Shown: piece after piece, positions 1-7,577 of the stretch
Numbering within the stretch: position 1 is the stretch's first letter
How the letters are laid out: each line of letters begins with the position of its first letter
Source of the DNA: Bacillus wiedmannii
GTDB lineage: Bacteria > Bacillota > Bacilli > Bacillales > Bacillaceae_G
Length of the DNA: 64,000 nucleotides
NCBI RefSeq assembly: GCF_001583695.1
Contig: NZ_LOBC01000039.1
Location: 1 to 64,000 of the forward strand
Reading direction: 5' to 3'
Notes under the pieces: generated by a model
Database searches by the model: none
Seen by the model: only the letters and a program-made list of their open reading frames with translations
What the model was told of the DNA's origin: nothing
Program-made: the position numbers and the translations under genes

Positions 1-262
1 CCGTTGGACCTGTTGAACCTGTTATTCCCGTCGCTCCCGTTGGACCTGTTGAACCTGTTATTCCCGTCGCTCCCGTTGGACCTGTGTCACCTGTTGGGCC
101 CGTTGCTCCCGTTGGGCCTGTGTCACCTGTTGGGCCCGTCGGACCTGTTGGACCCAGCTTAGGAACTGTCCCATCACAACTAAAACAGCATGAATCAACA
201 TGTACACCATTTTGATTATTACACCCACAATATCCATTTATATTATTGCTCCATGAAGACAT
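1..262 (-). CDS. BclA-like collagen repeat exosporium protein, partial
   Basis: The reading frame starts with ATG at 262 behind a good ribosome site (AAAGGAAGTG) and runs off the left edge, so the C-terminus is missing. The first ~37 residues are Asn/Cys-rich (CGC, CCFSC) and are followed by an uninterrupted Gly-X-Thr collagen run ([12 protein letters not shown], then GAT/GIT/GST triplets). Collagen-like proteins of this kind are glycosylated filaments of the exosporium or spore surface in the B. cereus group. The N-terminus lacks an obvious BclA exosporium-targeting motif, so the exact paralogue is open. The triplets are near-identical at DNA level, so repeat number is expected to vary between strains. 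Confidence 0.85.
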   Translation of the reverse strand, partial: MSSWSNNINGYCGCNNQNGVHVDSCCFSCDGTVPKLGPTGPTGPTGDTGPTGATGPTGDTGPTGATGITGSTGPTGATGITGSTGPT

Positions 263-403
263 GTTGATCACTTCCTTTACGTTCGATCTTTTAAGTAAAA
301 TCACCAAGTTAGAAAACACCTATCTAAATAACAAAAAAACACTTTACCTAGTGGGGATAAACACAGATTTATTCCATACATTCTAGTAATTATTACATGC
401 GAT

Positions 404-706
404 TTGCTCTCTTTTTGCTTGTACTTTCGCCTTCTTGCTCAAACGAAATTCTTTTTCTCTATTCTGCATATACATATAAACTTCAATCCAATTGGTGTAT
501 TCATCGGCGGACTACTTGCAGTTAAAATTGTCCTTTTTTCATGGAAATTAGGATTTAGCTCAACAATTATTCAACTCTTTATCGTTAGCGCAAATTTGAA
601 TGTTGCTGTACTTGGAGCACCTTATTTCTTATGGTTGGTGAGGAAGAGTTGGAAGAAAGTTAAAAAGGAGCTTCTTGGAAGTCTCCTTTTTTATTCATTC
701 TTATAA
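404..706 (+). CDS. doubtful membrane ORF or gene remnant
   Basis: An open frame of about 100 codons starting with TTG. The middle part is hydrophobic with two possible membrane segments, and the end is basic. There is no ribosome binding site, and the last codons run through the terminator hairpin at 662-692, which is unusual for an intact gene. I do not recognise the family. It may be the remnant of a small membrane protein, or chance. Confidence 0.2.
   Translation: MLSFCLYFRLLAQTKFFFSILHIHINFNPIGVFIGGLLAVKIVLFSWKLGFSSTIIQLFIVSANLNVAVLGAPYFLWLVRKSWKKVKKELLGSLLFYSFL
662..692 (+). terminator. intrinsic terminator upstream of the dinB-like gene
   Basis: Stem GGAGcTTC / GAAgTCTCC flanked by A and T runs, so it could act in both directions. 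It isolates the DinB-like gene from upstream transcription. Confidence 0.5.
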
Positions 707-769
707 GGTCAAAAGGAAACTATCTTTTTTTTACGAATTTAACCTATGAACATAACGAGGAGGGATAAC

Positions 770-1273
770 ATGTACCAAACTATTGAAGGCTTCTTGCAAT
801 CATGGACATACGAGGCTGAGTCTACTCAAAAAATGCTCAATGCATTAACAGATGAATCTTTGTCACAAGAAATTGCACCTGGACACTGGACGTTAGGCAG
901 AGTTGCTTGGCATATCGTGACGGCAATTCCAGTTATACTATCTGGCACAGGGCTTAAGTTTGAAGGAGAAACGAAAGATTACCCTGTACCAACTTCTGCA
1001 ACAACAATTGCTGATCAATACCGTAAAGTGAGTGCAGATTTTGTTGAAGCTCTTCAAGGCGAATGGACGGATAAAGACTTAGCTACTATTAATGACTTCT
1101 TTGGTCGTCCTATGCCGAATTCTATATTTTTAATGACACTTATTAATCATCAAAATCACCATCGCGGACAAATGACGGTTTTAATGCGACAAGCCGACTT
1201 AACAGTCCCTGGCGTATATGGTCCTGCAAAAGAAGAATGGGCTGCAGCTGGAATGGAAGCTCCTAAAATGTAA
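770..1273 (+). CDS. DinB / DUF664-like four-helix metal-binding protein
   Basis: A 167-residue soluble protein. ATG at 770 is chosen because it sits 5-6 nt behind GAGGAGGG; the longer frame from 746 has no ribosome site. It carries the DinB-superfamily pattern: a first metal His in the HWTLGRVAWHIV region (around residues 40-50) and the later HQNHHRGQM motif (around residues 128-136), which together give the metal-binding histidines of the four-helix bundle. DinB-like proteins include damage-induced proteins of unknown activity and thiol S-transferases such as BstA. The substrate cannot be told from sequence. It is a monocistronic unit between two terminators. Confidence 0.8.
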   Translation: MYQTIEGFLQSWTYEAESTQKMLNALTDESLSQEIAPGHWTLGRVAWHIVTAIPVILSGTGLKFEGETKDYPVPTSATTIADQYRKVSADFVEALQGEWTDKDLATINDFFGRPMPNSIFLMTLINHQNHHRGQMTVLMRQADLTVPGVYGPAKEEWAAAGMEAPKM

Positions 1274-1283
1274 CTACAGAAAG

Positions 1284-1314
1284 AGACAAGGTGTTTACAC
1301 ATCTTGTCTTTTTC
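1284..1314 (+). terminator. terminator of the dinB-like gene
   Basis: Stem AGACAAGGTGT / ACATCTTGTCT with a 4-nt loop, followed by TTTTTC. Confidence 0.8.
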
Positions 1315-1409
1315 TGTAACTTGTTTCATGTGAAACTATTTTTACCAAATGGTTGTTTTATGGAAAAATACGTTAAAATGAATACATATTATGAAGAGGA
1401 GCAACCAAA

Positions 1410-1742
1410 TTGAATACAAAAAATAAAAAAATAGTTATGGGAACTATTTTACTAACTTCTATTATTGGAGTTATCAGCGCATCTCTTTATTTCACAAGTT
1501 ATGGTACCCCTTGGGGAAAACAAACAGCAGTTACGGAATCAAAAGAATATATTACAAAATACTTTGATCTAGATGCGGAAGTCAAAAATACTTCTTACGA
1601 TGCTAAAATGAATAGCTATGCAATCTCATTTGAGACAAGTAAAGACGGAGAGTTTACTATCGAATATAAAAGTCCTAATAACTTTAATATTTCTCCAGGA
1701 GTGCAAGCGTATTTAAGCAAACACTCCAAATTTACAGAGTAG
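1410..1742 (+). CDS. small membrane-anchored protein, YfjL-like
   Basis: A 110-residue protein starting with TTG, 10 nt behind GAGGAG. Residues 8-28 form one N-terminal membrane segment. A GTPWGK motif follows, then a polar domain with the spacing seen in small Bacillus YfjL-like extracytoplasmic proteins (a Tyr-Ile-Thr-Lys-Tyr helix and a beta-rich tail). The family match rests on the GTPWGK element and overall length, so it is tentative. The function is unknown. A strong bidirectional terminator follows. Confidence 0.6.
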   Translation: MNTKNKKIVMGTILLTSIIGVISASLYFTSYGTPWGKQTAVTESKEYITKYFDLDAEVKNTSYDAKMNSYAISFETSKDGEFTIEYKSPNNFNISPGVQAYLSKHSKFTE

Positions 1743-1761
1743 TAACGAAGCATACATATAC

Positions 1762-1796
1762 AAAAAAAGAGTTGGTGTAACGCCAACTCTTTTTTC
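1762..1796. terminator. bidirectional terminator
   Basis: Stem AAAAAAAGAGTTGG / CCAACTCTTTTTT. It ends both the + strand YfjL-like gene and the - strand ABC operon. Confidence 0.85.
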
Positions 1797-1805
1797 TTAT
1801 TTTTG

Positions 1806-2498
1806 TCATACTGTTATATCTTCCTTCGCTATATTTTTAATTCCGTAACATGCAATCACAACTCCAATTGCTGCCAATGCTAGTTGAAGAGGAAGAAAAG
1901 TTGCTACAGAAAACGTAGTGCTATTCATTGCAATTGATACAACGATAAGGGATGAAACAATTGTAGTTGGCACTGAACGTTTACGCATTCCGAAATATAA
2001 TGGGATTAAACTCATTCCCGCAGTTGCAATAGCTAAAGGAACCAGTTTTATTCCTTCTTGCGTCAATTGATCTACTGTAAATGGATTAGGAAGAATTGAA
2101 AAATAACTATCTATCCCAAAGAAAACTCCTACTACTAAAATGTTAGATAAAATAACTGTTATAAATGTTACTACCGCTGTAATAGCCAACTTACTAGCCA
2201 TCATTTTCTTTCGGTTAATTGGATAAGAAAACATAAGTAATATTGTTTTGTTTTTATATTCACTAATTATTAACCTTGCGATTAACACACTACCAAAAAT
2301 AATAAATGTTGCCCTTACTAATGTACTAGCCGCTAACAAAATCATCTGCGGATCTCTTATTTCTGGATCTCCTTCTATTTGAGAAACGATGCTCGTAAAG
2401 ATCAGTAATGCCAGTATAGCGATATTTGCAATAATCGCTCCCCTTACATACCATCCAAGCTTAAACTTCTTCAGTTCTAGCTTCATTAAACGTAGCAT
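1806..2498 (-). CDS. ABC-2 type transporter permease (bacitracin-type), second copy
   Basis: A 230-residue integral membrane protein with about six hydrophobic segments. It begins MLRLMKLELKKFKLGWY, a basic amphipathic start almost identical to that of the permease at 3430-4134. The shared YKNKTI.L.FSYP(I/L) cytoplasmic motif and FGMRKRSVPTTI segment show the two arose by duplication. Such permeases pair with BcrA-like ATPases to remove peptide antibiotics or lipid-active compounds from the membrane. It is the last gene of the five-gene operon read from about 5270. Confidence 0.85.
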   Translation of the reverse strand: MLRLMKLELKKFKLGWYVRGAIIANIAILALLIFTSIVSQIEGDPEIRDPQMILLAASTLVRATFIIFGSVLIARLIISEYKNKTILLMFSYPINRKKMMASKLAITAVVTFITVILSNILVVGVFFGIDSYFSILPNPFTVDQLTQEGIKLVPLAIATAGMSLIPLYFGMRKRSVPTTIVSSLIVVSIAMNSTTFSVATFLPLQLALAAIGVVIACYGIKNIAKEDITV

Positions 2499-2522
2499 GA
2501 TAGTCCTCCTTCCTCATAAGAC

Positions 2523-3395
2523 TTAATCAATATAAATTACTCCTGTTTTACTTAAAATCTTCACTTCGTTTTTTGCATCACCAATAGTTCCCTCTTTTAT
2601 TTTTTCTGTATTTGTATCTTTCTTAAGTCCATTTACATTCACCATTACGTCAGACGAATTACTTTTAGCCGTGAGTTTTAAAGATGTCGGAACACCTTTA
2701 TACCGTACGCCAATATCTCCTGATTTTGTTTCTACAAATAATGATTTTCCTTCTTTCATATCTTTCAGTAATACTTCCCCAGATGTTGAAGTGATGTTCA
2801 TATTTTCGTTTTTTATATTTCTCACATAATTATCGCCAGTAGTAGAAGTTATATTTACTTCTTGTAACGAACTATCTTTTAACATTAAATCTCCACTTTC
2901 GGATGTGAACTCACCTTTCTCGGCCGATAGTCCTACAATCATTTCATCTCCAGAGTTGCCTTTTGTCACAATACTTTTTACTACTATATCTTTTATTTTC
3001 ACATCACCCGATTTATTATTTAATACAATTTTATCTATTTCTTTCTTCGGAACAGCTATAGATATACTATTTTTCTTCCTAAACGTAAAACCATTAAAGA
3101 ATCTGGTCGCCTTTTGTTTTTGCTTAACTATAACTTTATTCCCTGCTTGTTCTATTTCGACGGGATCTATCTCTTTATCTACTCGTTTACCTTGAACCAA
3201 AATTACTATTTTATTAGCGTCTGTACTTTTAAATTCAATATCCCAGTTTTCATTGTCTACTTCTATTTCTTTTATATGATTTATCTCAAAAGACTTTTCT
3301 TTCTTAAAACCTTTCCCCTGAAACACCTTAAAACCAAAAATCGCACTAGCAATTGTAATAAGTAAAATTGCAATTACTATTATTTTTTTCAACAT
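2523..3395 (-). CDS. DUF4097 beta-helix protein, membrane-anchored
   Basis: A 290-residue protein with an N-terminal membrane anchor (residues 4-24) followed by a repetitive beta-rich extracytoplasmic region. The repeats of the type 'SGDVKIKD', 'TGDNYVRNI', 'SGEVLLKD' and 'SGDIGVRYK' are typical of the DUF4097 (adhesin-like, right-handed parallel beta) family. These proteins often sit with ABC-2 exporters and anti-sigma or PspC-type envelope-stress genes. Here it lies between the two permease genes, so a part in sensing or presenting the exported compound is a reasonable inference. No catalytic residues are apparent. Confidence 0.8.
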   Translation of the reverse strand: MLKKIIVIAILLITIASAIFGFKVFQGKGFKKEKSFEINHIKEIEVDNENWDIEFKSTDANKIVILVQGKRVDKEIDPVEIEQAGNKVIVKQKQKATRFFNGFTFRKKNSISIAVPKKEIDKIVLNNKSGDVKIKDIVVKSIVTKGNSGDEMIVGLSAEKGEFTSESGDLMLKDSSLQEVNITSTTGDNYVRNIKNENMNITSTSGEVLLKDMKEGKSLFVETKSGDIGVRYKGVPTSLKLTAKSNSSDVMVNVNGLKKDTNTEKIKEGTIGDAKNEVKILSKTGVIYID

Positions 3396-3429
3396 TCATA
3401 CCCCAGTTCGTTGTTGTTTTATGCTTGCT

Positions 3430-4134
3430 TCACGCCACATCAATCTTGTCGATTTTACGATACGATAAATAACTAATGAAAATCCCTAATAAACAGAGCA
3501 CTATTGGGATAGCTATAAAATCAAACATACTTACTTGACCGTTTCCAGGACCAACGTTACCACTAATCAGCATACCAATTATTACTGCCGAAGTAATCGT
3601 TGTCGGTGTCGATTTCTTTCTCATCCCAAAAAATAAAGGAATTAAACTTATACCAGATATCATAAATGCACTTATAAAAGTAGTTGGAACGATAGCTATT
3701 ATTTCACCTATCGTAGCTGGCGTTTCAATCAGTCCCATCATTGGACTCACAAAATATACGAGCAAACTAATAATGAAAGTAGCGATAATCGTGCTCAAAA
3801 AACAAAAACAAAAAACAATTGTTAATTTCGCTCTCATTAACATTTTCCTTTGCAGCGGGTACATAAATGATAGTTGTATCGTTTTGTTCTTATACTCATC
3901 AATTACTAAACGTGATAAAATAACCGAACTAAAAATAATGAATGTTATCCTAATAACAATATTTGCTAAAGCCATGTTCTGTGTGAAGTCAGAGAAAAGC
4001 ACGTCTCCCTCGGCTTTCATTCCTAATGCCATAAGGCTTATTGCAGCGAAAATTGCTATAATACAAATTGCTACACTTTTAAAGTAACTAGATAATCGAT
4101 GCTTTTTCCACTCAAGCTTCATTAATCTAAGCAT
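3430..4134 (-). CDS. ABC-2 type transporter permease (bacitracin-type), first copy
   Basis: A 234-residue membrane protein, paralogous to the permease at 1806-2498 (shared basic N-terminus, YKNKTIQLSFMYP and FGMRKKSTPTTI motifs). The ATG at 4134 is preferred over the in-frame GTG at 4143 because GGAGG lies 9-10 nt upstream of it while the GTG touches the ribosome site. About six transmembrane segments. The two permeases could form a heterodimeric channel driven by the ATPase at 4323-5246. Confidence 0.85.
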   Translation of the reverse strand: MLRLMKLEWKKHRLSSYFKSVAICIIAIFAAISLMALGMKAEGDVLFSDFTQNMALANIVIRITFIIFSSVILSRLVIDEYKNKTIQLSFMYPLQRKMLMRAKLTIVFCFCFLSTIIATFIISLLVYFVSPMMGLIETPATIGEIIAIVPTTFISAFMISGISLIPLFFGMRKKSTPTTITSAVIIGMLISGNVGPGNGQVSMFDFIAIPIVLCLLGIFISYLSYRKIDKIDVA

Positions 4135-4168
4135 ACAAACCACGCCTCCATTCTTTATATAACTCTCT

Positions 4169-4330
4169 CTACGCTGTTAACATTCTAATTCCAGCAGTAA
4201 TTACGCTTAACATTCCTATCACTAGTAGAATTAGCAACCATTTCCGCTCTGGTTTCCTATAATATAAAATCCCACTTATGAACATTACGATCCATCCACT
4301 TACTAGATTCACTAGCAATCCATTAAGCAT
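4169..4330 (-). CDS. 53-residue membrane peptide coupled to the ABC ATPase gene
   Basis: The start ATG at 4330 overlaps the last codons of the ATPase gene (8-nt overlap), so translation is probably coupled. It has two hydrophobic stretches (residues 4-24 and 31-52) split by a YYRKPERKW basic loop, which predicts a two-span hairpin membrane protein. I do not recognise a family. The position between ATPase and permease suggests a small accessory subunit of the exporter. Confidence 0.7.
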   Translation of the reverse strand: MLNGLLVNLVSGWIVMFISGILYYRKPERKWLLILLVIGMLSVITAGIRMLTA

Positions 4331-5246
4331 GAATGCCCTCTCCATCCATTACATTTAAGAAATATTCTTCTAAGGAACTATGTTTCTTATTAATACTTTC
4401 AATTTCTACATCGTTCATAATAAGTGCTTTTGAAATGGCCTGCTGAGACGCTGACGTATCATACACACGAATCATGTTTCCACTCATTATTTTATAATTT
4501 TTTATGCCAAGTTTATCTTCTAAAATATAAGCTGCACGCTTCACATCAGGAACAGTAATTTCAATGTACTCTGTTTGTTTTCCGTTAATACTCTTCATTG
4601 AAACTTCTTTTATTAGTTTTCCATTTTGAATTACACCAATTGTATCCGCCATTTGTTCCATCTCGCCTAAAATATGACTAGAGACTAATAACGTAATACC
4701 ATATTCTTTGCAGAGCATTTTAAATAAGTCTCTTAATTCTTTAATACCAATTGGATCTAAACCGTTAATTGGTTCATCTAAAATGAGTAATTCTGGCTTT
4801 GTCATGATCGCCCTTGCAATACCAAGTCGTTGCTTCATACCTAATGAAAAATCTTTTACTTTTTTATCATCTATACCGTGCAATTTCACTAAATGTAAAG
4901 CATGATCGATTGCGTTCTTGTCGTAATACCCCATATATTCACAATGTAATTCTAGGTTTTCCTTCGCCGTTAATTTATCATAAAAGATTGGATATTCGAT
5001 AATTGTCCCCATGCGCTTTAACAATTCATAAGATGTATCCGTTAACTTCTCACCAAAAATTTCAATATCACCGCTCGTCGGTTTTATTAAATTTGTGATC
5101 ATTTTCATAATCGTTGTTTTACCTGCACCATTCGGTCCTAAGAAACCGTATATCTCTCCTTTTTTCACATGCATGTTAACGTTAGAAATAACTTCTTTCC
5201 CTTTAAACACTTTCGTTAGCTGATTCGTTTTTAATATATATGTCAT
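4323..5246 (-). CDS. ABC transporter ATP-binding protein, BcrA-type
   Basis: A 307-residue ATPase. The Walker A GPNGAGKTT is near residue 38, the signature is FSLGMKQRLGIA near residue 134, and the Walker B LLILDEPINGLDP follows. The C-terminal ~90 residues form the accessory domain usual in BcrA/drug-exporter ATPases. Start ATG follows GAAAGGAGAAAATGAC. It is the first gene of the operon ATPase - small peptide - permease - DUF4097 - permease and lies just downstream of a two-component system. This arrangement is typical of peptide-antibiotic detoxification modules. The actual substrate is unknown. Confidence 0.9.
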   Translation of the reverse strand: MTYILKTNQLTKVFKGKEVISNVNMHVKKGEIYGFLGPNGAGKTTIMKMITNLIKPTSGDIEIFGEKLTDTSYELLKRMGTIIEYPIFYDKLTAKENLELHCEYMGYYDKNAIDHALHLVKLHGIDDKKVKDFSLGMKQRLGIARAIMTKPELLILDEPINGLDPIGIKELRDLFKMLCKEYGITLLVSSHILGEMEQMADTIGVIQNGKLIKEVSMKSINGKQTEYIEITVPDVKRAAYILEDKLGIKNYKIMSGNMIRVYDTSASQQAISKALIMNDVEIESINKKHSSLEEYFLNVMDGEGIHA

Positions 5247-5280
5247 GTCATTTTCTCCTTTCGCACTACTTTATACTTCT

Positions 5281-5334
5281 ATAATAGACAACGGAAATCT
5301 CTTTTTTCTTACCCGTTCCTTACAAATTCCTTAC
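5281..5334 (-). promoter_or_regulatory. ABC operon promoter with 11-bp-phased direct repeats
   Basis: On the minus strand three copies of GTAAGGA/GTAAGAA occur with exactly 11-bp spacing (top-strand positions 5327-5334, 5316-5323 and about 5306-5312). The third copy overlaps the place of a poor -35, and a -10 TATTAT lies at 5281-5286. Direct repeats with one-helical-turn phasing are the usual binding pattern of OmpR-family response regulators. The likely regulator is the one encoded at 6309-7001. Confidence 0.6.
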
Positions 5335-5337
5335 GCT

Positions 5338-5375
5338 GAAAAAAAGCTTGTAGAATCTACTTCTCTACAAGCTAA
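5338..5375 (-). terminator. terminator of the two-component operon
   Basis: Stem AGCTTGTAG / CTACAAGCT followed on the minus strand by a T run. It overlaps the histidine kinase stop codon and separates the regulator operon from the ABC operon. Confidence 0.8.
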
Positions 5376-6307
5376 AACAGTATCTTTTTTAATACCACTG
5401 TAAAAATTGTTTTTTCATACGGCTTACTAGAAAGATGTATTTCTCCGTCCATCGCTTCCACAAGCCTTTTCGTAATCGTTAATCCTAAACCGCTTCCTTG
5501 ATACAATCTATTTCTGGAATCTTCAAGTGTGTACATACGCTCAAACACTTTATTAATGTGAGATTCATCAATTCCTTTTCCTGTATCCCATACATCTATA
5601 TACACACTCGTTTCATCGTCTCTTAACGTCATACCGAGTGTCTTTCCATCGTCTCCATATGTAATCGCATTTGATATTAAATTATTCAATACTCTACCTA
5701 ATACTTCTACATTTCCAAGTGCATATATATTTCTTTCTGGTATATCAATATGAACTTGAAACCCTTTCGTCGTCACTAAATCATAAAAAGATAAAATCTT
5801 CTCGCGACAAACTTCATTCATATATACTTTTGTCATCTCAATTGCCTTGTCACCAGATTCTAATTTTGCTAAATCAAAAAACTTATGAATCAGTTCCATT
5901 ACTTCTAGTGTTTTCACATGCACCTTTTCAAGTAATATTTGCTGTTCTTCTTTATTTATCGTTTTATCCTTATTTAACATTTCTGTATATCCAAGAATAA
6001 CTGTTAGTGGCGTCTTTAAATCATGTGAAATATTGGAAAGCATTTTTCTCATCGAAATTTCTACTTTCGCATGATCTGCATTCGTTTTCTGTTTTGCAGC
6101 TAATAATTGATTAATTGCCACTAATAATTTTTGCAATTCTAGATCATCTGTCATAACGAGTAACTTCTCGCCTGTTTGTTCATTTACAATACTTTCTAAC
6201 TTTTCGTATGTGTATCGTAAATTTTTGCTACTGTTTTTCCTCATTTTATACTGTATGTAAATGACACATAACAATATAAAAATAATACCTATTAACAAAT
6301 TGACCAT
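5372..6307 (-). CDS. sensor histidine kinase with a single N-terminal membrane segment
   Basis: A 311-residue kinase. Residues 3-20 are the only clear membrane span, with no extracytoplasmic sensor domain. A linker follows, then HisKA with the phospho-acceptor His95 in SNISHDLKTPLT, then HATPase boxes NLISNAITYG (N), DTGKGI (G1) and GSGLGLTI (G2). The small size and lack of an outer domain recall kinases that sense through a partner transporter, such as the adjacent ABC exporter (inference). It starts 1 nt after the response regulator stop, so the two are co-translated. Confidence 0.9.
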   Translation of the reverse strand: MVNLLIGIIFILLCVIYIQYKMRKNSSKNLRYTYEKLESIVNEQTGEKLLVMTDDLELQKLLVAINQLLAAKQKTNADHAKVEISMRKMLSNISHDLKTPLTVILGYTEMLNKDKTINKEEQQILLEKVHVKTLEVMELIHKFFDLAKLESGDKAIEMTKVYMNEVCREKILSFYDLVTTKGFQVHIDIPERNIYALGNVEVLGRVLNNLISNAITYGDDGKTLGMTLRDDETSVYIDVWDTGKGIDESHINKVFERMYTLEDSRNRLYQGSGLGLTITKRLVEAMDGEIHLSSKPYEKTIFTVVLKKILF

Positions 6308-6308
6308 A

Positions 6309-7001
6309 TTACATCACTTCCAACTTATAGCCGATGCCCCATAACGTTTTAATATACTCTGGATTAGATGGATCACTTTCAATTTTCTCGCGCAATCTCC
6401 TCATATGAACATTTATAACATTATCATCACCGTAATACTCTTCGTTCCAAACTAACGTATATATTTGCGCTTTCGTAAATACACGATTTTGATTCTTTAC
6501 GAATAGCTTTAAAATCTCAAATTCTTTTAAAGTAAGTTTGAGGGGCTTTCCGTTTTTTTCAACCGTAAAATTAATTGGATCAATTGCTAAATCACCAATT
6601 TGAATCATCTTTTCTGTTGTTTCTGTAGCCGAATATTTCGTAGACCTCCGAATACCCGCTTTTACACGTGCAGCCAATTCAATCATAGAAAATGGCTTAC
6701 AAATGTAATCATCTGCTCCCAGTCCTAATCCAACAGCTTTATCAACATCTGTATCTTTTGCCGACATCATTAAAATCGGAACTGCACTTTTTTCCCGAAT
6801 GATTCGCACAACCTCTAAGCCATCTAGCTTTGGCATCATAATGTCGAGGATAATCAAATCAAATGAACCTTTTAAATATGTGTTCACGCCTTCTTCTCCA
6901 TCAGATGCGATTGTAACTTGAAAGCCCTCTTTTATTAAATACTTTTCCACCATCTCTTGAATTGAAATATCGTCTTCAACTAATAAAATATGATGTGACA
7001 T
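6309..7001 (-). CDS. OmpR/VanR-type response regulator
   Basis: A 230-residue regulator. The receiver domain spans residues 1-118 with phospho-acceptor Asp53 (LIILDIMMP), acidic pocket ED10-D11 and the conserved Lys of ICKPFS. The winged-helix DNA-binding domain covers residues ~130-228 (VHMRRLREKIE, TLWGIGYKLE). Partner of the kinase at 5372-6307. The 11-bp direct repeats at the ABC operon promoter are a plausible target. The B. cereus group has many such pairs beside BcrA/BceA-like exporters, so I give no gene name. Confidence 0.9.
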   Translation of the reverse strand: MSHHILLVEDDISIQEMVEKYLIKEGFQVTIASDGEEGVNTYLKGSFDLIILDIMMPKLDGLEVVRIIREKSAVPILMMSAKDTDVDKAVGLGLGADDYICKPFSMIELAARVKAGIRRSTKYSATETTEKMIQIGDLAIDPINFTVEKNGKPLKLTLKEFEILKLFVKNQNRVFTKAQIYTLVWNEEYYGDDNVINVHMRRLREKIESDPSNPEYIKTLWGIGYKLEVM

Positions 7002-7169
7002 ATGTCTATCCCCTTTTTACAAACGTTAACAATTCAATTGTATCGTAACTACTACAGACTGGAAACAATTATATGAATTTTCAAACCAACTTCCCTTCCT
7101 TCCATAACAATGATATGATAAAATTCACTACTATTGTTCATAATTAACTTTATATAAAGGAGACTTATC

Positions 7170-7343
7170 ATGTCAGAAAACAAAAAAGTAAGCTTAGCTG
7201 ATTTAATGCGTGAACAACTTGCAAAGAAAAAGCAAGGAAATGGAAATGGTTCAAATAATACAAATCAAAGCCAAGCAACGAAAAAATTACAAAACCAACA
7301 AACGAAGAAAACAAACAACCAGCGTAGACGTACAGGTGTATAA
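7170..7343 (+). CDS. 57-residue basic Asn/Gln-rich protein upstream of ywbE
   Basis: ATG at 7170 with AAAGGAG 7 nt upstream. The first half (MSENKKVSLADLMREQLAKK) predicts one amphipathic helix. The rest is low-complexity Asn/Gln/Lys/Thr and ends RRRTGV, so it is highly basic and probably disordered or nucleic-acid binding (inference). Its TAA is directly followed by the ywbE ATG, so the two are co-translated. I do not recognise a named family. Confidence 0.75.
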   Translation: MSENKKVSLADLMREQLAKKKQGNGNGSNNTNQSQATKKLQNQQTKKTNNQRRRTGV

Positions 7344-7538
7344 ATGAACGGACAAAAACGTTCTAATATCGCACCCGGTCTTGAAGTTGACATTGTCTTA
7401 AAACAAGATCAACGCACCGGTAAATTAACACGTGGAATTGTAAAAGATATTTTAACAAACTCCCCTTCTCATCCACATGGCATTAAAGTGCGATTGCAGG
7501 ATGGGCAAGTCGGTAGAGTACAAAATATCGTTCAATAA
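7344..7538 (+). CDS. ywbE: YwbE family small protein
   Basis: A 64-residue protein with the YwbE family pattern: IAPGLEVDIVLKQDQRTGKL, then the GIVKDILTNSPSHPHGIKVRL core and a terminal QVGRVQNIV. It looks like a single small beta-barrel (KOW/SH3-like). Its function is unknown; a nucleic-acid-related role is inferred from the fold and the neighbouring rRNA methyltransferase, which is also next to ywbE in B. subtilis (ywbD). It starts immediately after the stop of the preceding small gene. Confidence 0.85.
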   Translation: MNGQKRSNIAPGLEVDIVLKQDQRTGKLTRGIVKDILTNSPSHPHGIKVRLQDGQVGRVQNIVQ

Positions 7539-7539
7539 G

Positions 7540-7573
7540 AAAAGGAGCTCAAGTAAACTCGAGCTCCTTTTTC
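7540..7573. terminator. bidirectional terminator between ywbE and the methyltransferase gene
   Basis: Stem AAAGGAGCTC / GAGCTCCTTT with T runs on both sides; it serves both convergent genes. Confidence 0.85.
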
Positions 7574-7577
7574 TTTA

